Shown here piece after piece: positions 55,200 through 64,000 of a stretch of 64,000 bases of DNA. Source of the DNA: Dictyophora rubrovolvata. Lineage: Eukaryota; Basidiomycota; Agaricomycetes; Phallales; Phallaceae. The stretch spans positions 1 to 64,000 of the forward strand of contig CP114120.1 in NCBI GenBank assembly GCA_029959195.1, given 5' to 3'. The position numbers and the translations under genes were made by a program. The notes beneath the pieces are model-generated. The model did no database searches. It was given only the letters and a program-made list of their open reading frames with translations, and had not been told where the DNA came from. The stretch's first letter is position 1. Each line of letters begins with the position of its first letter.

Positions 55200-57773
55200 C
55201 TATTCTTGGCTATCCACATCTTCCGAGTCAGCCGAAGCATCTGCATCAGCACCAACACCGATATCAACATCAACAAGGCGCGTATCCTCCCTTCCATACG
55301 TATGTCCCACAAAATTCAAAACACTAAGAAAGAATGTGTTAGTATAAGAATCGAATCTCAACAGTCCATAAACGATCTCACTAAATAGTGCCATCCCCAC
55401 ATCCAACAACTACTTCTTCATGACTGAGTGCCAAAGCCATAGGGTTCAAAGCCGGAGTAGCCAGCCCAGCAAAGTTACGCGGTAAGGAACTTAACAAACC
55501 TTTCACTTCTCCAAATTCCGGTGGTTGATCGTCGTCTGAGGAATTTAGTGGCGTCGCAAGGGCTGACCATATACCGCTGAGAGATGATATGGCTGACATG
55601 TCTATTATTGATTGCGACTGAGCTGGCTTGGATTCCGATTCTCGTTCTCGTTCTGATGGAGACGGACTGTTTGGCATGTTGATTTGTTTCTCGTTTTGAC
55701 TTTCAAAAGTGATTACATCCTTGTCTTCATCTTCATCCATGACATCGCCCCTTTCATCTCCTGCGTGATTCTCGCCTTTTTTGGGCCGATGGGTTGAAAT
55801 AAATATCTACGCCACAAATAATTACCTCACAGTCCAACATGCCAAACCAAAAAAAAAAAACACACCCTTCGATCAGCTCCCAATCTGGAACTGAATCTCG
55901 TAGCAGTAACAACCCTTCGTTTACGAGGATCAACAGCCCCAAGGGCAACATCGGGAGTTTCAATCAACGCAATCAACTTGGGTGGGGCTGTCAGCGCGGT
56001 TGATGCCAATCTCGACAACGAAGAAGAGGCAGAAGAAGGCATATTCAAACTCGAAACTCTTCCCATTCCAACAGCGGGCGTGGTGGTCCTTGAATTAGAA
56101 ATGGGCGTGATGGGCATTGGTCCTGGGCGACCTGAGCCTGAGCCGCCGGATCCAGGGATAGGTCCACCACTTTGTCTTCTTGATGTGGTTGGAGGAGCAG
56201 GTGTACGCATGACCATGGTTGACTTTGTGAATGATAAGGCGGAAGTTGTTCGAGAGCGAGGGAACGAAGGTGGTGGTCCGTTGCGTGGATTGGATCCGTT
56301 CCCGCTGGTAGGGGAAGTCATTCCGATAGGGGACATGACTGTCTCAACATCGGATTCGGTCCATTGGAGATGAAGAATTATTGATTTTGTTGCACACTGA
56401 AATTAAGGGAAGTAAGCAAAAGAGTGTTAAAAACGTGTGGAACATACAGTGATCTGCGTTCCATGTGCGGCGAACCACTGGAGCATGTTGTTTGATCCCA
56501 TACCAACGTTGAATAATTTAGAATTAAGCATTGGATCTGTACCGCCCAAATCAGAAAGTTTGAATTGGGATATCATTTCTCTTTTTTCTAGAAAAGCGGT
56601 GACTTTGAGTGTCAAGGATTAACAAGTTATAATTTAACGTACCAATCGAAAAGACGCGTACTATTCCATCGATAGTTACGCTCACAACTCGTTCACCTCC
56701 TTTGATGGAACCAGCGTTCAAAATCTGAACACCAATATCTTCAAGAAGATCTTTGTTAGATGTATGTATCTATGACAAAGATCGAAGGAACATACTCAGA
56801 TTAGTTTGCTGCCCCCATCTCACGATCTTCGTCCCCGTTCTCCACGCCCAACATACGAGTGCTTTGTCCGCCCCGGCAGAAATGAGATACTTGGAAGAAA
56901 GTGCAACGGCTCGGATGCCATATAAATGGCTATCAGAAACTATGAATAATTTTGGCAATTATTGAAAGAGTGAACATACCCTTGCAATTGTTGAAGAGGT
57001 GTGAATGTTATGGATGAGAATAGATGAACGCGTCTAGCGAATTAGTGAGTAGGCGAATGATGGTAGAATAAAGAACGGTACCCGACGTCGTGAAATCCTA
57101 CGACAAACACCTCTACATATTTTTTTTATTCAGTTTCAAAAACTGGGCAATGCAGGATGCAGACGTACCTTCCTCTGCTAAGAAATCAATACAGCTGACA
57201 GGTTTCTTGACCTGCAAACACTTCTTCTCTTCACCAGTCGTGATATCCCAGAACCGGATAGTTTCATCGTAGGATCCGCTAATGAGGCGTTTCCCTTAAA
57301 AATGCGTTCCATCGCGTCACAATAAATCAATCCAAAATACCCACTAACTTACCTTTTAGCAAAAGCGTCGTACAAAACCCGGTATGGCCGTTCAAAAACC
57401 TGACACTCTGCGGTCTACCTTCAAGCCAGTTCCGTTCTCTACACCACAAGCTCTTGAATAGCTCTTCCCAGTCGCTCGCAATCTCATTGGGAGGTGGTCG
57501 AAGGGGTACAGGATCCGTCCGTGTGAGATCTAAGCAATGCACACGCCAAATGGCGGGGTCATGTGTTAATTCGTTCCACTTGTGGGAGACTAGCGCTGCG
57601 CTTGTGAGGAGAGTTGGGATAGGGAGGTGGATCAGGCATTTGGTAGCGAGGTGCGGTGGGAGTGTGCCGAGAATGTCAAAAGAGGATTTTTGGTATTTTT
57701 CGAGGAGGCGGATTTGGGCTGATATATCTCCTGGTATGCATGCTAAGAAGAGACTTGGTAAGGGTGAAAGCAA
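55200..57773 (-). CDS. F-box/WD40-repeat protein, 5' end unresolved
   Basis: An F-box lies near 57.5-57.65 kb ([20 protein letters not shown]...[17 protein letters not shown]). WD40 repeats follow over several small exons: [43 protein letters not shown] and [16 protein letters not shown] Ser/Pro/Gly-rich region (55.9-56.3 kb) comes next. After the intron the last exons read VVGCGDGTI + [11 protein letters not shown] and a Glu/Asp tail ending at TAG 55200-55202. F-box/WD40 proteins are substrate receptors of SCF ubiquitin ligases; this family's usual partner is Skp1, and the WD40 propeller reads phosphodegrons. No in-frame ATG precedes the F-box before 57773. The start must lie in a short upstream exon that I could not place. 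Confidence 0.85.
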
Positions 57774-57810
57774 ACGGGGTGGAAGGGAAAGTGATTCGTA
57801 CCATCTAATA

Positions 57811-59320
57811 TTATCCCGATTCTACAATGATTTTGTAAGCATCAAGAAACAGGACACATTTTTTTTGCCAATACACGCACAATCGCAATCTATCTGTCAT
57901 AGACAAACTTCTAACGGCCTTCCGCACGCCAATCTCATCAAATTTCCCTCTTAACACGTGTGCGAGATCCCACTCAGTGGTATCTTGACCTTGACCTTGG
58001 GACCCCTTAGCAACGCGAGACAACCGCTCTTTGTCCCGCTTTAGTTCGGCTTTCCGTGAACTAACACGCTCCTCTTCCAAAGTCGAACGGAGTAATCTTA
58101 GTTCAGCTTGTAAAGCATGAAGCTGAGCTGCGGATGAGCTCTGAGTCTGTTCGAGAAGTCGTTTGAGTTCTGTGATTTTCGTGGTATGTGCGCGGGTTAT
58201 TTGGTCTAGTGCCGCCTGAAACTGGGAAACGTTCGCTCTGAGTGTATGATTCTATGTAGGGAAGAAGAGAGGTTTTCTCTCTTACATCGTCATCGATCTC
58301 ACCGCCTTCCAACACTTCGGTCAACATCTCCATATCCATTTCGTCGACGTGTTCATGATCCCGATCCCAATGTTCATCGAAACTCTCAATTGTGCTCGTT
58401 CGTCGGCTGTCAGGTGGAGGAGGAACGTAGTCAACATCACTGCCGTTCAAACTCCTGTTGGCATTCCCTGGTTTGGAGGCTCGGGAGGGAGAGTCCGCCG
58501 CAAGTCTCGAGGAAAGACGCTTGAGAACGCCGCCTGAAGACCAAGGCACGCCTGGCGCGCTTGGTAACGGACCTAGACTCGAGACGTTGGAACCTGTTTT
58601 GGAGTGCGGTCGTGGTTTACCACCCGGTGCAACTGCAGGTCCCAGTCCCGCACCAGAGTGTCCTTGAGATATAGATGGTGAGCTTTCCCTGCCGGTTTTT
58701 ACGTTTGGTGATGATGTCTTGTGATTGTTTCTGGCATTTTTAGACTTGCCATCTGTCTTCGCGGGCGTGGTAGCATTGACATTGTTCACCTTGGAAGACG
58801 TGTTTCCGGGCGACGCGTGATTCAGTTTTCCGACAAAAGGAGGAGACGACAGTTGAGATGGTGGAGGCATGGACATGACGCGTTGGCGCGGTGGTGACTT
58901 TACATTGGCAGAGAAAGAGGGTATCTGGTTCTCCTGATCCAGAGACGACGAGACAGGCGTTGTCGGTCTTTGTTTTGCATCCGATGCAGCCAGTTTACTT
59001 CCACTACCAATAACTCCAAACGACTCTTTCCGCGTCGGCGTCGGCGTTTCTGGTGATTTGAAGCCGCTGCGACCGATTACACCAGGCGTCGAAATGCGTC
59101 GGGGGTTTAAGGACAACCTGGGCAACCCACTTGCTGCATTGATAGCACCGGCTTTTGCTGGAGATGGAGGACTAATCGGATCTGGCATAGGCGTCGCGTT
59201 GGGAGAACGTGCCAGCAGCACCTTTGTGGACACGGGCACAGGTGCAGGCCCTTTGATTTTAGACGAAGGAGGAGGATTCTTCGTCGGCGGCGATTTTGAG
59301 GGTATTGGATTTGTGGCCAT
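57811..59320 (-). CDS. Ser/Pro-rich protein with C-terminal coiled coil
   Basis: Exon 1 (58286-59320) and exon 2 (57811-58251) join in phase across a 34-bp intron (GTAAGA...ATAG), giving 491 residues from ATG 59320. The first 300 residues are disordered, Ser/Pro/Lys-rich with many SP and TP sites. Exon 2 starts a coiled coil (ITELKRLLEQTQ, LHALQAELRLLRSTLEEER) followed by a helical end (FDEIGVRKAVRSLSMTDRLRL). This design is common in microtubule- or septum-associated proteins, but no domain is recognised. The stop lies less than 40 bp before the F-box gene's first coding sequence on the same strand, so a single fused transcript cannot be ruled out. The 34-bp intron is unusually short and is the weakest point of the model. 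Confidence 0.62.
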
Positions 59321-60395
59321 CGAGGAACTTCGACGTCGACGACAGACGACAAATATTGCCGACAACGACGACGACACGAGGCACTGAGCAACGACCAAGG
59401 CGCGCGTTCCTGCCTCGGCCAGTTTTTCACATACTTAGTAATATGTGAATGTGACAGATGTGACCAAAAAAAGTTGAGACGCACCGTAAGAAACAAGTAC
59501 AAATTCTGAAATCAAATGCTGCCGCTTTTTTTGGTGTATATGGATGATGCTTCTTGTTTAGGGATTATGCTTTCTTTGGACTTCCACAAGTAAGGTTTCC
59601 GTGAATGTTGACCCAATACATATTTTCAAAGTTCCCCAGTCATCTGGCCAGTCCCACCCGCAATCGCCAATATCCTTAGTGCACCGTTGTCCCGATTGTT
59701 CCTCGCTCATCCAAACAGAGCCGATGACGAGGATGGTAATTCTCTTTTACGTTTTAAGGAAGTACTAGCTTATTGTCTCACTTTAGTTGCGATGCCAGAA
59801 CATGCTTCTAAAGTATTTCTATTTATAACGACAACTTAATCTACATCGCGGTGCAATATTCTTAGACTGAGCTGTCATTTATTCTAGCTGATTATGCTCA
59901 TCAATTGACTCCCACTAGATACTTCTCACATGCTATATTCTAGCTCGTCGATTAGCACCGGCTACGGGAACGTAAAACCAAGTCCTTTGGTTATTATTAG
60001 TCAAGTCGTCAGTTCCAACTTCTCACTCCCGTCAATTCCCACTAGTTTCGGGCATTTAAGACTGGTATTCCCTATGCACTACGATAATTTGAGAAGCCTT
60101 ATTCAGATGTCTCCATTCCGAGCTGCCAGGGAACCTCGTGCTAATCTCCAAATCCTCTCACAAGGTAATGACCGTTCGAACGTTTACAGTATTTGGAAAA
60201 TAACCTGCTGACATGACAATTGGGTTTTAGCACTATTTTCTGTATGAGCAATTAATTGCCAATTATATGACGTGCTTGTGCACATTGAATCCATTTTGGC
60301 CATCGTACGTTTTCGTTTTATTGTTTGTGTATAAATTCTCCAAGAAAGATCCCTAATGGACGACAGTTCCTCACTCTCTTCAACGCCAGATTGCC
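59321..60395. promoter_or_regulatory. Intergenic region upstream of the HsbA-like cluster
   Basis: The left part is the promoter of the minus-strand gene at 59320. A frame at 59930-60211 has no domain. A block around 60165-60235 (AAGGTAATGA...TTTTAGCAC) resembles the flank of the second HsbA-like gene near 61287-61355, so upstream sequence was duplicated with the gene. Confidence 0.45.
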
Positions 60396-60768
60396 ATGAA
60401 GAACCTCAATCAACTCATCCTCCTGCTCACTGTCTCCGCGACGACAGCTGAAAAACGAGCTGTTTCTGTCATATTGGACGACATCAGCAGCCTCACCTCA
60501 TCTGTTGTGAGCCAAAAAAAAAACTCTTGTCAACTATTACACATCATTCCTAACTTTGTTAGAGCAATTTACATACTGACACACAAATTATTTATTAGGC
60601 GGTTGAGAATGCCCTTATTTCTGTAGCACCGGTAATTACTTCAGTTTGTTACTGATATTCATTCTCAAATTCGACGCACTATAGGCCTCGCTGCAGCCGA
60701 CGGCATCCCTCATTTCGTCTTCCATAGGAGCTGCCTTTCAAATTGCCATTGCCGCATATGCTAATTGA
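60396..60768 (+). CDS. Short HsbA-like secreted protein lacking the central exons
   Basis: Exons 60396-60506, 60599-60631 and 60685-60768 join in phase and encode only 75 residues. Exon 1 has a signal peptide (MKNLNQLILLLTVSATTA), a Kex2-like EKR site and the start of the HsbA-like domain (VILDDISSLTSSV). Exons 2 and 3 match the last two exons of the full gene at 61527 (VENALISVAP; QPTASLISSSIGAAFQIAIAAYAN). The exons that code the central 100 residues are missing, yet the frame, splice sites and stop are all intact. It is either a new small secreted peptide or a pseudogene that has not yet broken. HsbA proteins (first seen in Aspergillus oryzae) coat hydrophobic surfaces and recruit lytic enzymes. 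Confidence 0.65.
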
Positions 60769-61526
60769 TTTTACTATAGTACAGGACCGGTGAGTGGGGA
60801 TCCGGCTGTCATATAATCCTAACTCGCTAACTTTGTTAAGTTAGCGACTCGGGCGATGAAGCCTTGTAATACTGCCCGGGTTATTTTCTTGAGATGTACA
60901 ACTTCAAATCAGAGCGAGCTTTATTCTGTTATGTAGTTTTTGAAGCTTTCGTTAAACAAGAGTTTATACAAATTCGTTTCTCGCCGTGCTAAGTTAGTGA
61001 ATTTACAATCACCTATTCATAAATTTTCTAATTCCAAAGAAGTTCCTGACTTGCAAGTAACCTCCATTGAACACCGACGTCAATTCCAACCGGATTTGCC
61101 CGGTTTATAAGCTAAAGAACCTTCTTTGCGATAAATAGGCAATTCATTTTGCTATTGTTGATCAGAATTGTTCCGCGATACTCGAATTCTCCTGCACTTT
61201 CATCGGAGTTTATGGATTTCCGATATTCAACCTAACTTTCTTTGAAATGTGACAATTTTAAGCCTAAGCTCATTAAATTCTTCACCAGGTAATGAACGTC
61301 TATCCGCTTGTTTCCCTTCGATAATCATCTTCTATCAATTGAGTTTTAGCACTTTTACCATGCTTTGCGTGAAAGCCACACCTTGGCAACGTGTGCAGAC
61401 AACTCAATAGAGAGAAGCTTGTCTCCTGAATTGGCTCCACTTTTACCGACGTGGATACTTTGTACAAAACACCTAGGACCCATTCACACAGAATTCTCTG
61501 ATCAACCCTCCGAACTTGAGACTACG
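60769..61526. other. Spacer between the first two HsbA-like genes
   Basis: No coding region is supported (the frame starting 61365 merely leads into the next gene). The word AAGTTAGCGACTC just after the first gene recurs after the second gene near 62500, showing that the duplicated unit included 3' flanking sequence. Confidence 0.5.
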
Positions 61527-62432
61527 ATGAAAAAAATTACCCCAGCCATTTTCCTATTCACCGGTCTGACTTGCTGGGTCTCCGCACTGACAATAGAGAA
61601 ACGTGGAAGTGTTGCTACTGTGCTGACCGATCTCAGCAGTCTCACTTCGTCTCTTGTAAGTTACCATTTTTTTCAATGATACACACATCTCTTATTCGAT
61701 CACACTGCAGAAAACCCTTGATAACTCAGTCAATAGTCTTCCGGAGGAAGGACTCGTGGGAGCGCTAGTAAGAAATCCGTCGACCTTTTTCGAAGCTTTT
61801 CATAATCTGTCTCAGCAAATTGAGCAAGATGTGAATAATATACTAGCCTTGCTTCAGAAGGTGTGCTTAGTTTACTCTCATTCCTCAATCTGCTTACAAA
61901 AGTTTGCTCTGGCCCTTCAAGACACATTCAGATGTCATCGTAAGGGCCTTATAACTCGCCGATCGTCCTTTCAAATTCAGGGTTTTTTTTCCTGAAGGCA
62001 GCTGGTCTTGTGACCTCAACCGATGCCGACTCCGTTTTAGCTGCCGTCCAAAACGTTAAGCCAGTCATTATTCAAACCCTTAACGATTTTATCGCTCAAA
62101 AGAGCGAAGTGGAGAAACTCAATGAGCAATTAAACGGTCTCACGAAACTAGCTGAATCAGATCTCAAGGCCCTTGAAAGTAACACGTCTGTCAGTAGCTG
62201 TGTTTCTTTATTATTGACATTTAAGGTGTTTACATATGGACGCATGTTCACTTTAGGTCGTTGAAAGTGCATTAATATCCGCTGCACCGGTATTTCCTCT
62301 CTTCAATTTACTGTTCAATCGTAGCCATCCTCATGTTTGAATACACAGATTCCGCTGAAACCAACTGCCTCGCTTATTTCGTCTTCCATAAGCGCAGCTT
62401 TTCAAACCGCAATTGCAGCATACGCAGATTAG
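61527..62432 (+). CDS. Hydrophobic surface-binding (HsbA-like) secreted protein
   Basis: Exons 61527-61655, 61711-61767, 61816-61860, 61998-62189, 62257-62289 and 62349-62432 join in phase and give 179 residues. The third intron boundary (48 bp, GTAAGA...CTCAG) is chosen because the neighbouring copy at 63636 has an intron at the same place containing a stop. A signal peptide (KKITPAIFLFTGLTCWVSA) is followed by a Kex2-like EKR and an all-helical, cysteine-free domain: VATVLTDLSSLTSSL, QIEQDVNNILALLQK, VIIQTLNDFIAQKSEVEKL and SLISSSISAAFQTAIAAYAD. This matches the HsbA layout. The role is probably coating hydrophobic surfaces during growth on solids or hosts. Confidence 0.85.
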
Positions 62433-63635
62433 CTTCCCTTATAACACGATTTGTTTACAAGTCGGGCATTATGTATCGTAACTCTAACTGAAATGTCAAG
62501 TTAGCGACTCATGTTATCGCGATATGATTCAGAGTTTGTTGATATTACAGAATCTTGAGTCACTGCCGAGAACAACATAATGTACAACAAGTAGGCACTT
62601 TCGATATCTTCCGGAGAACACTAGAGGGGACAAGGGGCGCATTTTCAACTATCTATCGAAAACTAGTTCGTATCAACAACCGGTAACTTGGACCCTCAAG
62701 GCCTCAACGTCAACGTTCATATAGCTTTTTATCTGCCCGAACTCGAACTCGTCTTGTCGAATTTGCATTCCAAAACTGTGACAGAGAGTAGCTGAAAGTT
62801 GGAGTATTTGGTCGTGGGACTCGGTTCGAATTGTCTAATATCATGTAGTGTATATTATATGAATAATATATACAAAATCGATAGTCATGGTATTAGGAGG
62901 AGTGTTTATTTTTCAACGATTTTTTTGCGTATTGGGCAAAAAAATGATTCCTAGCAGTAACAACACCGTATGAAAATTATATATGTACAGAAAGTTAGGT
63001 CGTAATCTTGCCGGAACATTCTTAGAGTATTGCGGATGAGGTGGATGACTGAGGCTAACAATGAGTTGTAACTTGTCTATTATTGACAGTTGACCGTAAC
63101 TGAATTTGTGGTCCGGGGCGAGAAACGCAAAAACAACAATATAAACACTCCAATCTACATTGTTCCAAATATGAGTTACTGGTGCTGTATGGTTCTAGCC
63201 TCGGGTTTTGCCGAATGTTTCCTTGCTGGACCATCCATTCAAACGAACCACGTTGAGCTCTTCTCAGAATTCTTCTTTAATTTAGTTTTTGACAACAATT
63301 GTATTTGAATCCTTCTCGCTTCAGAAATCATGCGGATAAATATTACCTTTAGACTATGGTCGGTGCAATCTAGAGGTTTTCGGTCAATCAAAGAAGCTCA
63401 GGTCTCCGAACCTGCCTTCATGAGATGACGAACGTTCATCCCATGTTCTTTCTGGAGCCTGTATTTTCAAAATTGATTAGTATGACTCCTATCGAGCCCC
63501 CTTCAACATGACAGAGATAGGGAAGCTGATTTTTTTTTTGAATAGTTTCTATTTTGGCAGCACATTGACTTTGTATAAATTTCACAAACGGATACTCATA
63601 ATGCATACAATTCCCCTATCACCTTTATAGTAGAG
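62433..63635. other. Spacer between the second and third HsbA-like genes
   Basis: No gene is supported; the frame at 63090-63308 has no domain. AT-rich words near 62840-62880 are low-complexity. Pyrimidine-rich sequence precedes the third copy. Confidence 0.4.
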
Positions 63636-64000
63636 ATGAAAATACTCACTCAGCTCATCCTTCTATTCACTGGTCTCACTGTCTTCGGCTCGCCAATAGA
63701 GAGACGTGATAGTGTTGATACCGTCCTAACCGACCTTAGCAATCTTACTACATCTGTTGTGAGTCACTCTTCAATCGCGGTATATATCGATTGAATGAGC
63801 CGCAAAGAATACGCTTGATAGCTCCGTCAATAGTCTTCCGCAACAAGGTCTCGTAGCGGCGTTGGTAAGGAACTTGTTCGAATATTTTTGAACCCAATAT
63901 TGAAGACAATCTACCCCAGGCTGTCGAACGAAACGTAAATAGTATCATATCCATGCTCCAGAAGGCGTGTAGGTCCCCCACTTTGTATTACCGAATCCGG
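63636..64000 (+). CDS. HsbA-like secreted protein, cut by the window end
   Basis: Exon 1 (63636-63758) encodes 41 residues: a signal peptide (MKILTQLILLFTGLTVFGS), a Kex2-like ERR site and VDTVLTDLSNLTTSV. Exon 2 starts at 63808 (NTLDSSVNSLPQQGLVAAL). A following intron (GTAAGG...CCCCAG) has an in-frame TGA, so splicing is needed. Exon 3 then reads AVERNVNSIISMLQK, close to the second copy. The next donor is unclear: the bases after AAG are GCGTGT, so a GC-AG intron or a different junction is possible. The rest lies outside the window. Third member of the tandem cluster. Confidence 0.75.

Noticed and set aside
59930-60211. 93-residue frame upstream of the first HsbA-like gene
   Set aside because: No signal peptide or domain, and part of it is duplicated non-coding flank of the HsbA-like unit.
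61761-61860. Reading the second HsbA-like exon without the 48-bp intron
   Set aside because: It is open in this copy, but the third copy has a stop in the equivalent segment, with matching donor and acceptor. The conserved intron model gives the better HsbA alignment.

Overview
The window is the end of a chromosome from a filamentous fungus, most likely a mushroom-forming basidiomycete (Agaricomycetes). It starts with 38 perfect copies of the 7-base telomere unit AAACCCT. Genes are cut by many 45-85 bp GT-AG introns. The gene families also fit: an SRPK-type kinase, BiP with an HDEL tail, hydrophobic surface-binding (HsbA-like) proteins, a basidiomycete C2H2 factor and a clp1-like relic. The telomere unit reads TTTAGGG on the G-rich strand, not the TTAGGG usual in fungi. 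I cannot name the species.

Bases 1-12,979 are subtelomeric. A reading frame runs straight out of the telomere repeats, so that gene has lost its 5' end. Next come a small three-exon gene, weak gene candidates on the minus strand, a tRNA-like relic and a pseudogene with two TGA stops. After these are a 381-bp MITE with TA target duplications and the first of two paralogous coiled-coil genes. A 1.6-kb repeat built on the motif CTCCGCTTA in both orientations follows; its two direct copies differ almost only by C-to-T and G-to-A changes, which suggests RIP-like mutation. An AT-rich stretch closes the region.

Bases 12,980-35,000 mix conserved and accessory genes: a Ser/Pro-rich protein, a Zn2Cys6 transcription factor, the second coiled-coil paralogue, an SR-protein kinase and ER Hsp70 (BiP/Kar2). 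BiP has two micro-exons of 13 and 15 nt and a cluster of ACGTG boxes upstream. A novel four-exon gene follows, with a partial inverted copy 0.5 kb downstream, then a RING-finger gene, a broken clp1-like gene and a small helical protein.

Bases 35,600-59,400 are the conserved core: a giant BEACH-WD40 protein (9.2 kb), a C2H2 factor, a DNA-end-distal hypothetical gene with an apparent frameshift, a small hypothetical gene, and a membrane-anchored S10 carboxypeptidase-like protein whose substrate-carboxylate-binding residues look replaced. A 5'-truncated pseudogene of the RING gene, an F-box/WD40 protein and a coiled-coil protein complete it.

Bases 60,396-64,000 hold a tandem cluster of three HsbA-like secreted proteins. 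The first lacks exactly the central exons yet stays in frame, and the third runs off the window.

Exon joins were worked out by hand from splice sites and reading-frame phase. Where a join did not resolve, the entry says so. Family names come from recognised motifs; no database search was run.
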